12,293 bases of DNA from Cytophagales bacterium (GTDB lineage Bacteria; Bacteroidota; Bacteroidia; Cytophagales; Cyclobacteriaceae): the NCBI GenBank assembly GCA_003541895.1, contig DPLR01000083.1:1-12293 (forward strand). The letters are read 5' to 3'. A program made the translations under genes and the position numbers. This document shows, piece by piece, positions 1-7,449 of this stretch. Positions within the stretch are counted from its first letter, which is position 1, and each line of letters starts with the position of its first letter. The notes under the pieces were generated by a model. It saw only the letters and a list, made by a program, of their open reading frames with translations, ran no database searches and was not told the origin of the DNA.

Positions 1-353
1 GGGTTGAGCTCGCCACCCTCTCGTGTATCGATGGTTGCGTTCACCGAAGATACTTCCTCCAACCCAACGGAACTGTTAGGCAAAATGAATCCCGGATAAA
101 TTTGTTTCCCTGTTGCATCTATCACATCGTACTTTGCTTTGTCTGAAGGAGCGGACGTGGCTGCGCCAACATAAGTAATTTTTCCGCCTTCAAAAGCGAT
201 TGCTCCATTATTGATTACTTGTCCATTGCCCACATGAATGGTTGCTCCGTTGATCAATATCGGTTTTTGTTGTGCGCTGGCAGGATAAGGAGTCTGCGCC
301 TTGAGAAAAGTAACTGCAGTAAAAAGCAATAAAAATATTTTTAACGTCTTCAT
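1..353 (-). CDS. Secreted amidohydrolase-family protein, N-terminal part (runs off the left edge)
   Basis: The first 117 codons are visible. The product starts MKTLKIFLLLFTAVTFLKAQ, a clear signal peptide ending in a typical Bacteroidota-style AQ, so export to the periplasm or beyond is inferred. It continues with the N-terminal beta-sandwich of amidohydrolases (ILINGATIHVGNG, then GKITYVG) and the strand that leads to the metal site (GKQIYPGFI). Where a catalytic member would have HxH straight after PGFI, this one reads LPNSSVGLEE, so the canonical first metal ligands are absent. The start ATG lies about 20 bases downstream of the stop of the neighbouring amidohydrolase in the same direction, so the two are probably co-transcribed and may work together. 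The rest of the domain is outside the window, so its substrate and catalytic competence cannot be judged. Confidence 0.85.
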   Translation of the reverse strand, partial: MKTLKIFLLLFTAVTFLKAQTPYPASAQQKPILINGATIHVGNGQVINNGAIAFEGGKITYVGAATSAPSDKAKYDVIDATGKQIYPGFILPNSSVGLEEVSSVNATIDTREGGELN

Positions 354-372
354 GATTCGTAGTGATTACAGA

Positions 373-3300
373 TTAGTTTTCAAGGTTAGTGTCTTCAATT
401 CCGATTACCTCACAATGCATTTCTTGATGTTGTTTAGAAGCCCCGCGTTGCGTTGTATTACCGGCCTTTTTTGAATCGATCATTTTGTTGATCAGCCGTG
501 TTCGCTCTCCTGCCAGCTCTTCGCGCAATTTTTTGTCTTTCTCCAGGTCAAAATAAATCCCACCTTCAATGATGGTTTTATCTGCTTTAGAATAAACGGA
601 AAGTGGGTCGCCCGTCCACAAAACCACGTCTGCTGACTTGCCCACTTTAATGCTGCCCATTTGATTATCTAAATGAAGTATCTTCGATGGATTCAGTGTA
701 ACAAACTTCAATGCATCTTCGGCAGATACATCTCCATATTTAATCGACTTAGCCGCTTCTTGATTCAATCGTCTCCCCATGTTGGCATCATCCGAATTGA
801 TGGCCGTTACCACTCCTTCTTTATTCAGAATGGCAGCATTGTATGGAATAGCATAATGAACCTCCCACTTGTAATTCCACCAATCAGAAAATGTACCTGC
901 AGCAACTCCGTGCGCCTTCATTTTGTCAGCAACCTTGTATCCCTCTAAAATGTGGGTGAAAGAATTGATTCTAATTCCAAATCGCTCAGCCACCTTCATA
1001 AGCATGTTGATCTCTGACTGCACATACGAGTGACAGGTGATAAAACGCTTGCCCCTTACAATCTCTAACATTGTTTCATCAACCAAGTCTCTACGAGGCA
1101 TTAAAGCCGTTGCTTTATCTTTAGGAGCCAAGCCATTGTAAGCATTCCATTTCTTTTCATACTCAAGTGCATTGGTGAAAGCGTCAACATAAACTTGTTC
1201 TACGCCCATGCGTGTGTGTGGGTACCGAATCGATTGCGGATTGTAAGTACGTTTTACATTTTCGCCTAAAGCGAACTTGATAAATTTATCGGCACCTTTA
1301 ATTTTCATTTCATCGGGCGCAGCACCCCATTTCATTTTTATTAATGACGATTGTCCACCAATGGGGTTGGCCGAACCATGCAAAGCCTGAGCCGCCACAA
1401 CACCACCTGAAAGAGCTCGATAGATATCGATGTCTTGCGGATCGATGACATCTTCAGTTCGCACCATACCAGAGTTGGTAGCGAGATCGTTAACGCTGGA
1501 TAGTGCGATGTGCGTGTGCTCATCAACAATCCCGGGCGTTAAATGCTTTCCGGTACCGTCAATAGTTTTACCTGTGGTGGTTAAATTTGGTCCGACAGAT
1601 GATATCTTTCCGTCCTTGATCAAGACATCTGTATTTTTGAGAATGCCTTCTTTTTCATTCGTCCAAACCGTTGTGTTTTTGATAAGAATCTCTTCTGCTT
1701 TTACTTTCTCTTTCAAGCCAAATGCAGTGAAAGGATAAATCACGTCACCAAAGCTTGGCTTCTCTTTCTGGTTTTTCTTATCTTCTTTTTTCTCTGCTGC
1801 CGAGGCAAAATCTGCTTTCCAATCGATGTATCTTCCATCACTAAGTTGCCCCGTGCCTTTCCAAACCGATCCCACTCTCCATCCGGAAAGCCTGATAAGA
1901 TCATTCTTTTTTGCTTTCGTAGAGTTAAAGCTTAACGAGATTAGCTCGCGTTCAACTTTAGCTTTGGCATCAACAGTTAAGCTATCTGTAATTTTAACCT
2001 TGAATTTATATTCGCCTGGTTTGCCAGTAACATCCAGGGTATACGGCTTTCCCTCAATAGATAAGTTGTATTTGCCAGCGAGATCCGTGTAATCAACATC
2101 ATTCACCAGATATCTTTTTCCCTGAATCCAATTCTCATTAATCACCGTGGCGTCATCAAAAATATTCCCTGAGCAAATAAGAAAATTGGCTTCCAGCCCT
2201 GTGCTTAATTTCCCAACACGGTTTTGCATGTTTACCAGTTTTGCTGGTGTTTCCGTCAACGCTTTTAGTGCAGCTGTTTCGCTCAATCCATATTCTATAG
2301 CCTTGCGAATATTTTTTAATAGATCGGTTCGCTCCTTCAACCGGTCGGAGGTAATGGCAAATTCGATTCCTGCTTTCTCAAAAAACGATGGGTTAGCAGG
2401 AGCCATCTCCCAATGTTTCATGTCGGCCAAGGAAACACGTTCAGCATCGAACGGGTCCTCTACATCGTATGCCTCTGGGAAATTAAGAGGAAGAATGAAT
2501 GCCGCATTAGTTCCCTTTATTTCATTGATCCTTTGATATTCATCGCCACCGCCTTTAATGATATAATGTTTTCCAAATTCATCGCCAATTTTATCTGCGC
2601 GCAAATCATTTAACCATCCGTTGGCTTCAAATATTTGGGGAAGGCTTTGAGAAGCGATCCAACCTTCGAGAGACAAATCGTTAAACGGCTTGGAATTTAA
2701 TTTCCCATACCAATCTGCATCTAAATAAGTTTGTCGCAACAAGGCAATGTAACCCATCAGCGAGATCGGATAGGTTTGACGTGAAGTTCCTCTGTTGAAT
2801 GATAAATGGGCAGCGGCTCGATCTTTAAGAAGAACAACATTATCGCGATCTTCACCCAATGTAACTACAGCAGAGGTTCCTCTAGCAATACCATCGGGTC
2901 TGAACGTAAGAACAGTACCAAAACCAGCGGCTCTAAATTTTTCTGCGGTTTTGCTATCAACCGAAAATTCAGTGTGCGCATTGTATTCTGACTTGATTGC
3001 TTGGTTGCCGTTATAAGCACCTTTTGTTCTTGTCTGGATTTGCTCCTGACCGCCAAAGCCACCACCTGCAGGCGCATCAACTTTAGGCAACCCATAGTTT
3101 GTATGCAAATCGATAAACGATGGATAAACGTATTTTCCTTTCAGGTTTATTTCAGTATAGCCCGAGGGAACCGCTAAGTTTTCTCCCACTTTTTCAATCT
3201 TACCATTTTTCACCAATAGAACCCCGTTACTGAGTTTATCAGATGAGTTCATGTAAATGGTGGCATTTGTAAAGGCATAGGCTCCAAGGCGATTATCTTT

Positions 3301-3387
3301 CACATCATTGCGCGGAAATGTTTCCTGAGCAACGGCCGAATGGTAAAGTACTAAGACAAAAAGTAAAGTAGTAATCCTGTTTAACAT
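373..3387 (-). CDS. Secreted two-domain amidohydrolase (1004 residues), N-terminal domain degenerate
   Basis: A signal peptide (residues 1-21, ending AVAQ) precedes two amidohydrolase-like halves. The N-terminal half (about 35-430) has the family fold signature VYPSFIDLHTNYG, but the metal motif is H95-T-N97 rather than HxH; it keeps TSD (D348) and a C-terminal GKLSTGLEANFL strand. A beta-rich linker (about 430-520) and a lysine/glutamate-rich stretch (about 530-545) follow. The C-terminal half (about 555-940) looks catalytically complete: H624-T-H626, H786 in ITCHSY, H812 in THILEG, and D866 in INSDD, then the GSIKVGKSADVVLW closing strand. This family of metal-dependent hydrolases includes imidazolonepropionase- and dipeptidase-like enzymes; the substrate cannot be named here. 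At about 1000 residues it is roughly twice a single-domain member. A second amidohydrolase follows about 20 bases downstream. The ATG start is supported by the signal peptide. Confidence 0.9.
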   Translation of the reverse strand: MLNRITTLLFVLVLYHSAVAQETFPRNDVKDNRLGAYAFTNATIYMNSSDKLSNGVLLVKNGKIEKVGENLAVPSGYTEINLKGKYVYPSFIDLHTNYGLPKVDAPAGGGFGGQEQIQTRTKGAYNGNQAIKSEYNAHTEFSVDSKTAEKFRAAGFGTVLTFRPDGIARGTSAVVTLGEDRDNVVLLKDRAAAHLSFNRGTSRQTYPISLMGYIALLRQTYLDADWYGKLNSKPFNDLSLEGWIASQSLPQIFEANGWLNDLRADKIGDEFGKHYIIKGGGDEYQRINEIKGTNAAFILPLNFPEAYDVEDPFDAERVSLADMKHWEMAPANPSFFEKAGIEFAITSDRLKERTDLLKNIRKAIEYGLSETAALKALTETPAKLVNMQNRVGKLSTGLEANFLICSGNIFDDATVINENWIQGKRYLVNDVDYTDLAGKYNLSIEGKPYTLDVTGKPGEYKFKVKITDSLTVDAKAKVERELISLSFNSTKAKKNDLIRLSGWRVGSVWKGTGQLSDGRYIDWKADFASAAEKKEDKKNQKEKPSFGDVIYPFTAFGLKEKVKAEEILIKNTTVWTNEKEGILKNTDVLIKDGKISSVGPNLTTTGKTIDGTGKHLTPGIVDEHTHIALSSVNDLATNSGMVRTEDVIDPQDIDIYRALSGGVVAAQALHGSANPIGGQSSLIKMKWGAAPDEMKIKGADKFIKFALGENVKRTYNPQSIRYPHTRMGVEQVYVDAFTNALEYEKKWNAYNGLAPKDKATALMPRRDLVDETMLEIVRGKRFITCHSYVQSEINMLMKVAERFGIRINSFTHILEGYKVADKMKAHGVAAGTFSDWWNYKWEVHYAIPYNAAILNKEGVVTAINSDDANMGRRLNQEAAKSIKYGDVSAEDALKFVTLNPSKILHLDNQMGSIKVGKSADVVLWTGDPLSVYSKADKTIIEGGIYFDLEKDKKLREELAGERTRLINKMIDSKKAGNTTQRGASKQHQEMHCEVIGIEDTNLEN

Positions 3388-3580
3388 AGGCTGAATAGTA
3401 TTTTAAAGTTGGCAAAAATGGAAAGACAAGATTAAAAATGAAAACAGCATTCCATCAGCGGTTTACTTTTTATAAGAATAAATTATTGGTGAAAGAAACG
3501 GTATTGACTGTTGGGCAATCTCAATCTAATTGGATTAGGCTTTAACAAGAAAACAAAGGCAACTTGAGTTAAGTTATTTA

Positions 3581-3928
3581 TCACCCTACCCTTTTTGCTT
3601 TGTACCCTTCATTGATTAATGCTTGTACCGCTTTGTCGCGGAGATCGCCTTGCAAAATGATTTCACCGTTTTTAAACGAGCCGCCAACGCCACATTTTGT
3701 TTTCAGAACCTTCGTCAAAGCTTCAAGGTCGCTTGTTTTGCCAACAAATCCGGTAACAAGCGTTACTTGCTTGCCGGCTCGCATGCTCTTATCCAGAATT
3801 ACTTTCAAATTTTGTTGCTGCATCGGTAATGTATCTGGTTCTTGGTCGCTTGAATATTCGTATTCAAAATTTTGGTTGGTTGAGTAAACAACTCCATCAC
3901 GATTTTTCCATTCATTCTTCTTTGACAT
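3581..3928 (-). CDS. SUI1/eIF1-family translation factor (YciH type)
   Basis: The 115-residue product has a short polar N-terminal tail (1-38) followed by the SUI1 fold: LKVILDKSMRAGKQVTLVTG (beta strands), the helix SDLEALTKVLKTK, the family signature KCGVGGSFKNGEI (about 78-90) and LQGD, ending in a helix and EGYKAKRVG. Eukaryotic eIF1 in this family monitors start-codon selection on the small ribosomal subunit; bacterial YciH homologues bind 30S subunits and are thought to discriminate against abnormal initiation complexes, but are dispensable. The start ATG lies 5 bases after the stop codon of the J-domain gene, so the two are almost certainly one transcript and may be translationally coupled. 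Length and motif order are normal for the bacterial family. Confidence 0.93.
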   Translation of the reverse strand: MSKKNEWKNRDGVVYSTNQNFEYEYSSDQEPDTLPMQQQNLKVILDKSMRAGKQVTLVTGFVGKTSDLEALTKVLKTKCGVGGSFKNGEIILQGDLRDKAVQALINEGYKAKRVG

Positions 3929-3933
3929 GATCC

Positions 3934-4737
3934 CTAAAATTTATGGACTTGGAGAAATACTAAGTTCAATAAAAATAAAATGGCATTCACTATGGCTACA
4001 TTAAATCGAAACTCCACTCCTTTCCAATAGAAAGTTCCTGCTAGTGACGTAAGTAACAACAATATTGGCCAGAAAATAAAACTCCCATAAATAGACAGGT
4101 TGACTTTTGTGCGGTAATGTGTTTGTTCATCTTCTAATGCCAATGGGATAGAAAAAAAAGCAGATCGATAAATTGAAATCGCTTTCGCTTTTACAAGATT
4201 GCGGGCAGCCTCACGAGATACGCCCACAGTCTTTCCGCCATCTAATTCAAGTTTGTAATTAGTGCCTCGGTCGGATGTGCTTCCACCAACTATTTCCACT
4301 TTTGATTTTACAGCAGGCAGAGAAAAATCTGTTATTAAAATCGCAGAAAACATAAGGGTTAGCCTCGAAATGATCTGAGCATACTTAAGGTTCGATGCCA
4401 TCATAGCTAATATCTCTTCGCGATGGGTTGGTCGTTTGGGTCGTGGTGCCGCTCCTTTGGGTTGAGGTTTATAGCGTGGGTCGCGATGCTTGCGCTCTTC
4501 AACTTCCTCTACGTGGAGTTGGGGCTCTTCACTATGCAACATTTGATCGTACATGAACTTACGAACCGGGTCATCCAGACATTCATACGCCTCATTGATC
4601 TCCTTGAATATCGCCTCTGCTTCAGGCGATTTATTTCTATCGGGGTGATATTGAAAGGCCAATTTGCGGTAAGCCCGTTTTATCTCTGCATGCGTGGCAT
4701 AGATGTGAAGGCCGAGTATGACATAATAATTTTTCAC
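3934..4737 (-). CDS. Membrane-anchored J-domain (DnaJ-like) protein
   Basis: With a GTG start at 4735-4737 the protein is 267 residues. Residues 1-65 form a J domain (NYYVILGL, helix II with RAYRKLAFQY, the invariant H31-P32-D33, then FKEINEAYECLDDPVRKFMYD). A charged basic linker (about 68-110) leads to one hydrophobic segment (about 120-138), a roughly 70-residue soluble stretch containing LELDGGKTVGVS, and two more hydrophobic segments (about 208-226 and 236-256). The J domain should stimulate an Hsp70 (DnaK) ATPase, here tethered to the membrane; the client is unknown. There is no Gly/Phe or zinc-finger region, so it is not a classical DnaJ. An in-frame ATG exists at 4783-4785, but the 16 extra residues would be encoded by the terminator hairpin and tail of the upstream gene, while the GTG gives the usual J-protein opening (xKNYYVILG). 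The SUI1 gene follows after 5 bases. Confidence 0.87.
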   Translation of the reverse strand: MKNYYVILGLHIYATHAEIKRAYRKLAFQYHPDRNKSPEAEAIFKEINEAYECLDDPVRKFMYDQMLHSEEPQLHVEEVEERKHRDPRYKPQPKGAAPRPKRPTHREEILAMMASNLKYAQIISRLTLMFSAILITDFSLPAVKSKVEIVGGSTSDRGTNYKLELDGGKTVGVSREAARNLVKAKAISIYRSAFFSIPLALEDEQTHYRTKVNLSIYGSFIFWPILLLLTSLAGTFYWKGVEFRFNVAIVNAILFLLNLVFLQVHKF

Positions 4738-4756
4738 CTCAACAAAAATAAAAATA

Positions 4757-4781
4757 AAAGCCTCGAAAATTTCGAGGCTTT
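4757..4781 (-). terminator. Rho-independent terminator of the universal stress gene
   Basis: A perfect 9-bp inverted repeat (AAAGCCTCG / CGAGGCTTT) encloses a 7-base A/T loop that could extend the stem further. Read on the minus strand it is followed by a T-rich tail (TTTTATTTTTATTTTTG). It starts 22 bases past the stop codon of the universal stress gene and ends just before the J-domain start, so it should separate the two transcripts. The plus-strand side lacks a comparable T tract, so it appears directional. Confidence 0.85.
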
Positions 4782-4803
4782 CCATTAGAATGAATGATCC
4801 AAA

Positions 4804-5658
4804 TTATTTTTTCTTCACCACAAACGTAAGCACAGGGCTCTTGGATGATCGGCCAACTACATCTTCTGCTATACTTCCGGCAATCACATGAGCAAAACCC
4901 GTGCGCCCGTGCGTGGCCATGGCTATCATGTCTGCATTGATGCTATCAGCAAAATAAATAATGCCCGTTTCTTCCGACACATCGTTGTACACATTGATCG
5001 TGTAGTTCTTAATACCAAGTTTCTTGGCAAACTTCAGCATCATGTCTTTTACCGTACGATCGGGTTGGAAATCGCCAGGCGTATTGATGCGGACCAAATG
5101 AATGGTTGAATCGTAATAACGCTGAGTCGATTTGATAATTCTTGAAAACACTTCCTCGTCTTGCGACATAGAAGTAGCATAGACAATATTTTTGAAATCG
5201 GTGGTAGAAGGTTTGCGCTGTACAGTAAGCACTGGGCAACGTGAGTGGCGCACTACTTTTTCAGTATTAGTCCCAATCACCATTTCCTCTAATTTGGTAT
5301 GGCCTTTTGAGCCCATCACAATCAAATCCACTTTATTCTCAGTAAGAATGGTTGTGATGCCATGAAAAGCATTACCTACGCGCAGCTCGCCAGTAATTTT
5401 TACATCGCTGTATTTGGGATCCTCCACTAATTTTTCAAGCTGTGCTTTCTGCTTCTTGATCATTTCATACGTAAACATCCTGTTTTCAAAATCCTCTTTA
5501 TGCCACTCGCCAGATATACGGTAAGATTCTGGGGTGACATCTTCAACCACATGCATGGCAAAAAGCTCAGAACCAGTCTTCTTAGCAATGTCAAACGCAA
5601 CATCAAATGCTACTGCAGATGTCTTAGAAAAATCAACAGGAATAAGGATTCTTTTCAT
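4804..5658 (-). CDS. Universal stress protein with two tandem UspA domains
   Basis: The 284-residue cytoplasmic protein has two UspA folds. Domain 1 (1-147) opens MKRILIPVDFS with the nucleotide-contacting Asp9 and has the ATP-binding pattern G-x2-G-x9-G-T at G116, G119 and G129-T130, ending CPVLTV. Domain 2 (about 155-284) opens KNIVYATSMS, where the usual Asp is replaced (S163). Its glycine motif reads A248-T-H-G251-x9-G261-S262, so the first glycine is alanine; it ends SPVLTFVV. Domain 1 therefore looks able to bind ATP, while domain 2 is less certain. Tandem UspA proteins of this length are common in Bacteroidota and are linked to stress survival; the specific role here is unknown. It seems to form its own transcript, with a candidate promoter 19-47 bases upstream and a strong terminator after it. 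Confidence 0.93.
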   Translation of the reverse strand: MKRILIPVDFSKTSAVAFDVAFDIAKKTGSELFAMHVVEDVTPESYRISGEWHKEDFENRMFTYEMIKKQKAQLEKLVEDPKYSDVKITGELRVGNAFHGITTILTENKVDLIVMGSKGHTKLEEMVIGTNTEKVVRHSRCPVLTVQRKPSTTDFKNIVYATSMSQDEEVFSRIIKSTQRYYDSTIHLVRINTPGDFQPDRTVKDMMLKFAKKLGIKNYTINVYNDVSEETGIIYFADSINADMIAMATHGRTGFAHVIAGSIAEDVVGRSSKSPVLTFVVKKK

Positions 5659-5676
5659 AGAAAATTATTTATGATG

Positions 5677-5705
5677 TCAAGGTAAGTATTTCTTGGGAAG
5701 CAAAA
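5677..5705 (-). promoter_or_regulatory. Candidate Bacteroidota-type promoter of the universal stress gene
   Basis: On the minus strand TTTTG (complement of 5701-5705) is followed 16 bases later by TACCTTGA (complement of 5677-5684). This resembles the TTTG / TAnnTTTG pattern of the primary sigma factor in this phylum, though the spacing is a little short and the -7 box is one T short of consensus. It lies 18 bases before the ATG, implying a very short leader. This is a pattern match only. Confidence 0.35.
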
Positions 5706-5740
5706 GACGATTTTAATCAGGAATTTTTGCACCCCAACTA

Positions 5741-5908
5741 TCAACGGAAAAGTGACGCTATTATTAGCACCGCACCCACAATTAAAAGTAAATATGTTCC
5801 CCAAATCAATTGATGCCCAGTGTAAGATTGTCGTTTAATCTGATAACGTTCTCTCTTTACTAACAAGCCCACCAGCCCAAAGACTAATAACAGAATACCG
5901 AGTCCCAT
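5741..5908 (-). CDS. Small two-helix membrane protein of unknown function
   Basis: A 55-residue protein starting MGLGILLLVFGLVGLLVKRE. It has one hydrophobic helix at about 2-17, a basic and polar loop (KRERYQIKRQSYTGHQ), then a second helix (about 34-53, WGTYLLLIVGAVLIIASLF). The open frame extends upstream to a TTG at 5954-5956, but that stretch overlaps the menA 3' end and reads as menA shadow, while the ATG at 5906-5908 sits 10 bases after the menA stop and begins directly with a membrane helix. The tight spacing suggests co-transcription with menA. I do not recognise a family. The positive-inside rule would place the basic loop in the cytoplasm and both ends in the periplasm. Confidence 0.65.
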   Translation of the reverse strand: MGLGILLLVFGLVGLLVKRERYQIKRQSYTGHQLIWGTYLLLIVGAVLIIASLFR

Positions 5909-5918
5909 TGAGGCGATC

Positions 5919-6809
5919 TTAAACGAGCAGATTTCCCAGGCCAAACAGAATAACAAAAATCAATGTGGTGAGCGCCATTTGTTTTAACAATGGATCCAAC
6001 TGCTCAGACGGCAAAAGCATAACTTTCTTTGCATTGACAAACAACAGCGGTGCCGTCAGTAAAAACAAAAATTGAATGGGCGATTGATAATTGAAGCCCA
6101 CAAAAAGAATGGCAGAGATTAACCCCATGGACAATAACACCCAATGATATTGTGCAGCTCGTTCTTTCCCAATGCGGACAGGAATAGAAAACTTTCCGGC
6201 CAATCGATCAGATTCAATATCTCTGATGTTGTTGATATTCAAAACGGCAATTGAAAAGAGTCCACAGCTCAAGGCCGGTAAAACGCCAAGCAGATGAATA
6301 CTTTTGGTAAATAAATATTGTGACCCAATTACACCGACCAATCCAAAGAAGATAAAAACGGAAAGATCGCCAAGCCCGGCATAGCCATAGGGCTTTTTAC
6401 CAATGGTATAGGTTATGGCCGCAACGATGCTGAGCAAGCCGAGCAAAAGAAAAAAAGAGATCGCTTTTAAGTTCCAGCCAAACGCCAAGTAAAGAAGCGA
6501 TAACCCGCTAACAAGACATAGAACCGAAAAAAGGATAACGGCATTTTTCATTTGCGAAACGCTGATTGCACCCGACTGCACAGCACGCAATGGTCCTTTG
6601 CGACCAGCATGATCTGCACCGTTCAGTGAGTCACCCAAATCATTGGCTAGGTTTGAGAGTATCTGCAAAAAAATAGTGGTAAGGCAACAGAGAAAAAAAA
6701 TAGTGGCATTAAACTGATGAGCAATGCCAGCTAAAATTCCGCCCATGCCAATGCATGAAAGCGAGAGCGGTAAAGTCCTAAGTCGAAAGGCTTGTATCCA
6801 AGGCTTCAT
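5919..6809 (-). CDS. menA: 1,4-dihydroxy-2-naphthoate polyprenyltransferase (MenA)
   Basis: A 296-residue integral membrane prenyltransferase of the UbiA superfamily. It opens MKPWIQAFRLRTLPLSLSC, the usual MenA beginning. The first Asp-rich motif is N56-D57-L-G-D60 continuing to D66, the second is N194-I-R-D197-I-E-S-D201, and both are expected to bind Mg-diphosphate of the polyprenyl donor. YGYAGLGDLSVFIFFG (about 141-156) is a conserved MenA stretch. The rest is about eight or nine hydrophobic helices. It attaches the isoprenoid tail to 1,4-dihydroxy-2-naphthoate to give demethylmenaquinone, so the organism probably respires with menaquinone. The frame extends three codons further to a TTG at 6816-6818; I chose the ATG at 6807-6809 because it gives the conserved N-terminus. 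No other men genes are visible; a small membrane protein follows after 10 bases. Confidence 0.93.
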   Translation of the reverse strand: MKPWIQAFRLRTLPLSLSCIGMGGILAGIAHQFNATIFFLCCLTTIFLQILSNLANDLGDSLNGADHAGRKGPLRAVQSGAISVSQMKNAVILFSVLCLVSGLSLLYLAFGWNLKAISFFLLLGLLSIVAAITYTIGKKPYGYAGLGDLSVFIFFGLVGVIGSQYLFTKSIHLLGVLPALSCGLFSIAVLNINNIRDIESDRLAGKFSIPVRIGKERAAQYHWVLLSMGLISAILFVGFNYQSPIQFLFLLTAPLLFVNAKKVMLLPSEQLDPLLKQMALTTLIFVILFGLGNLLV

Positions 6810-6888
6810 AATAAGCAAAATGATAGCCGTAAATATACTTCAATAAATCATTTTGATTCTGAATTTCAAATGCGAATCGGGCAGATAC

Positions 6889-7449
6889 TTAATCGAGTTT
6901 TGAAATAATTTTCGAATCCATTGGCTTCACACTCGATTTGAAAAAGGTCACTTGTGTCCCGTCTTCGTTCACCAAGTACTTCGCAAAATTCCAGTCTGGT
7001 TTTTCACCCGTCTTGGCTTGAAGCCAATGGTACAACGGGTGCTGACTTTTCCCTTTCACCGAAATCTTTTCAAACATCTGAAACTTCACTCCATAGTTTC
7101 GCTCGCAGAAAGCAGCAATCTCTTCGTTGCTTCCGGGCTCTTGCCATAAAAAATTATTGGCCGGAAACCCAAGTACAATAATTTTATTTCCATACTGCTC
7201 ATGCAACTTTTCCAGATCTGCATACTGCGGAGTCTTACCACATTTTGAGGCTGTGTTTACAATCAAAAGTTTGTGGCCTTTGTATTTCGTGAAATCAATT
7301 TCTTTTCCCTCGAGAGAGTTGATTTTGAAATCATAAATCGAGTTGGCGACTGGTCCTTGTGCGTCCATAAAATTGTCGGATAAAAATGAAACTAACCCGA
7401 AGGTAGCTATTGCAATTAACGAGACTATGAAAATCTTTTTATAACGCAT
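6889..7449 (-). CDS. Glutathione-peroxidase-like thiol peroxidase, second tandem copy
   Basis: The 186-residue protein begins MRYKKIFIVSLIAIATFGLV, a membrane anchor or signal sequence, so an extracytoplasmic location is inferred. The GPx fold follows: SKCGKTPQY with the peroxidatic Cys70, GFPANNFLWQEPG with Gln103, and DWNFAKYL with Trp153-Asn154, completing the Cys/Gln/Trp/Asn catalytic set. Cys115 (AAFCERNYG) matches the resolving cysteine of thioredoxin-dependent GPx, so thioredoxin rather than glutathione is the more likely reductant. The frame opens two codons earlier at a TTG, but the ATG at 7447-7449 is preferred. This start lies inside the 3' end of the upstream GPx gene (11-base overlap), indicating translational coupling. 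Identity with that copy is about 65% by eye over some 145 residues, consistent with tandem duplication. Confidence 0.9.
   Translation of the reverse strand: MRYKKIFIVSLIAIATFGLVSFLSDNFMDAQGPVANSIYDFKINSLEGKEIDFTKYKGHKLLIVNTASKCGKTPQYADLEKLHEQYGNKIIVLGFPANNFLWQEPGSNEEIAAFCERNYGVKFQMFEKISVKGKSQHPLYHWLQAKTGEKPDWNFAKYLVNEDGTQVTFFKSSVKPMDSKIISKLD

Noticed and set aside
1430..1738. Plus-strand open frame of 102 codons, and several similar ones up to about position 3016
   Set aside because: All are antisense shadows of the long amidohydrolase gene, with no domain or start signal of their own.
3561..3575. Possible hairpin (AACTT / AAGTT) after the SUI1 gene
   Set aside because: The stem is only 5 bp and A/T-rich, and the following T stretch is interrupted; too weak to call a terminator.
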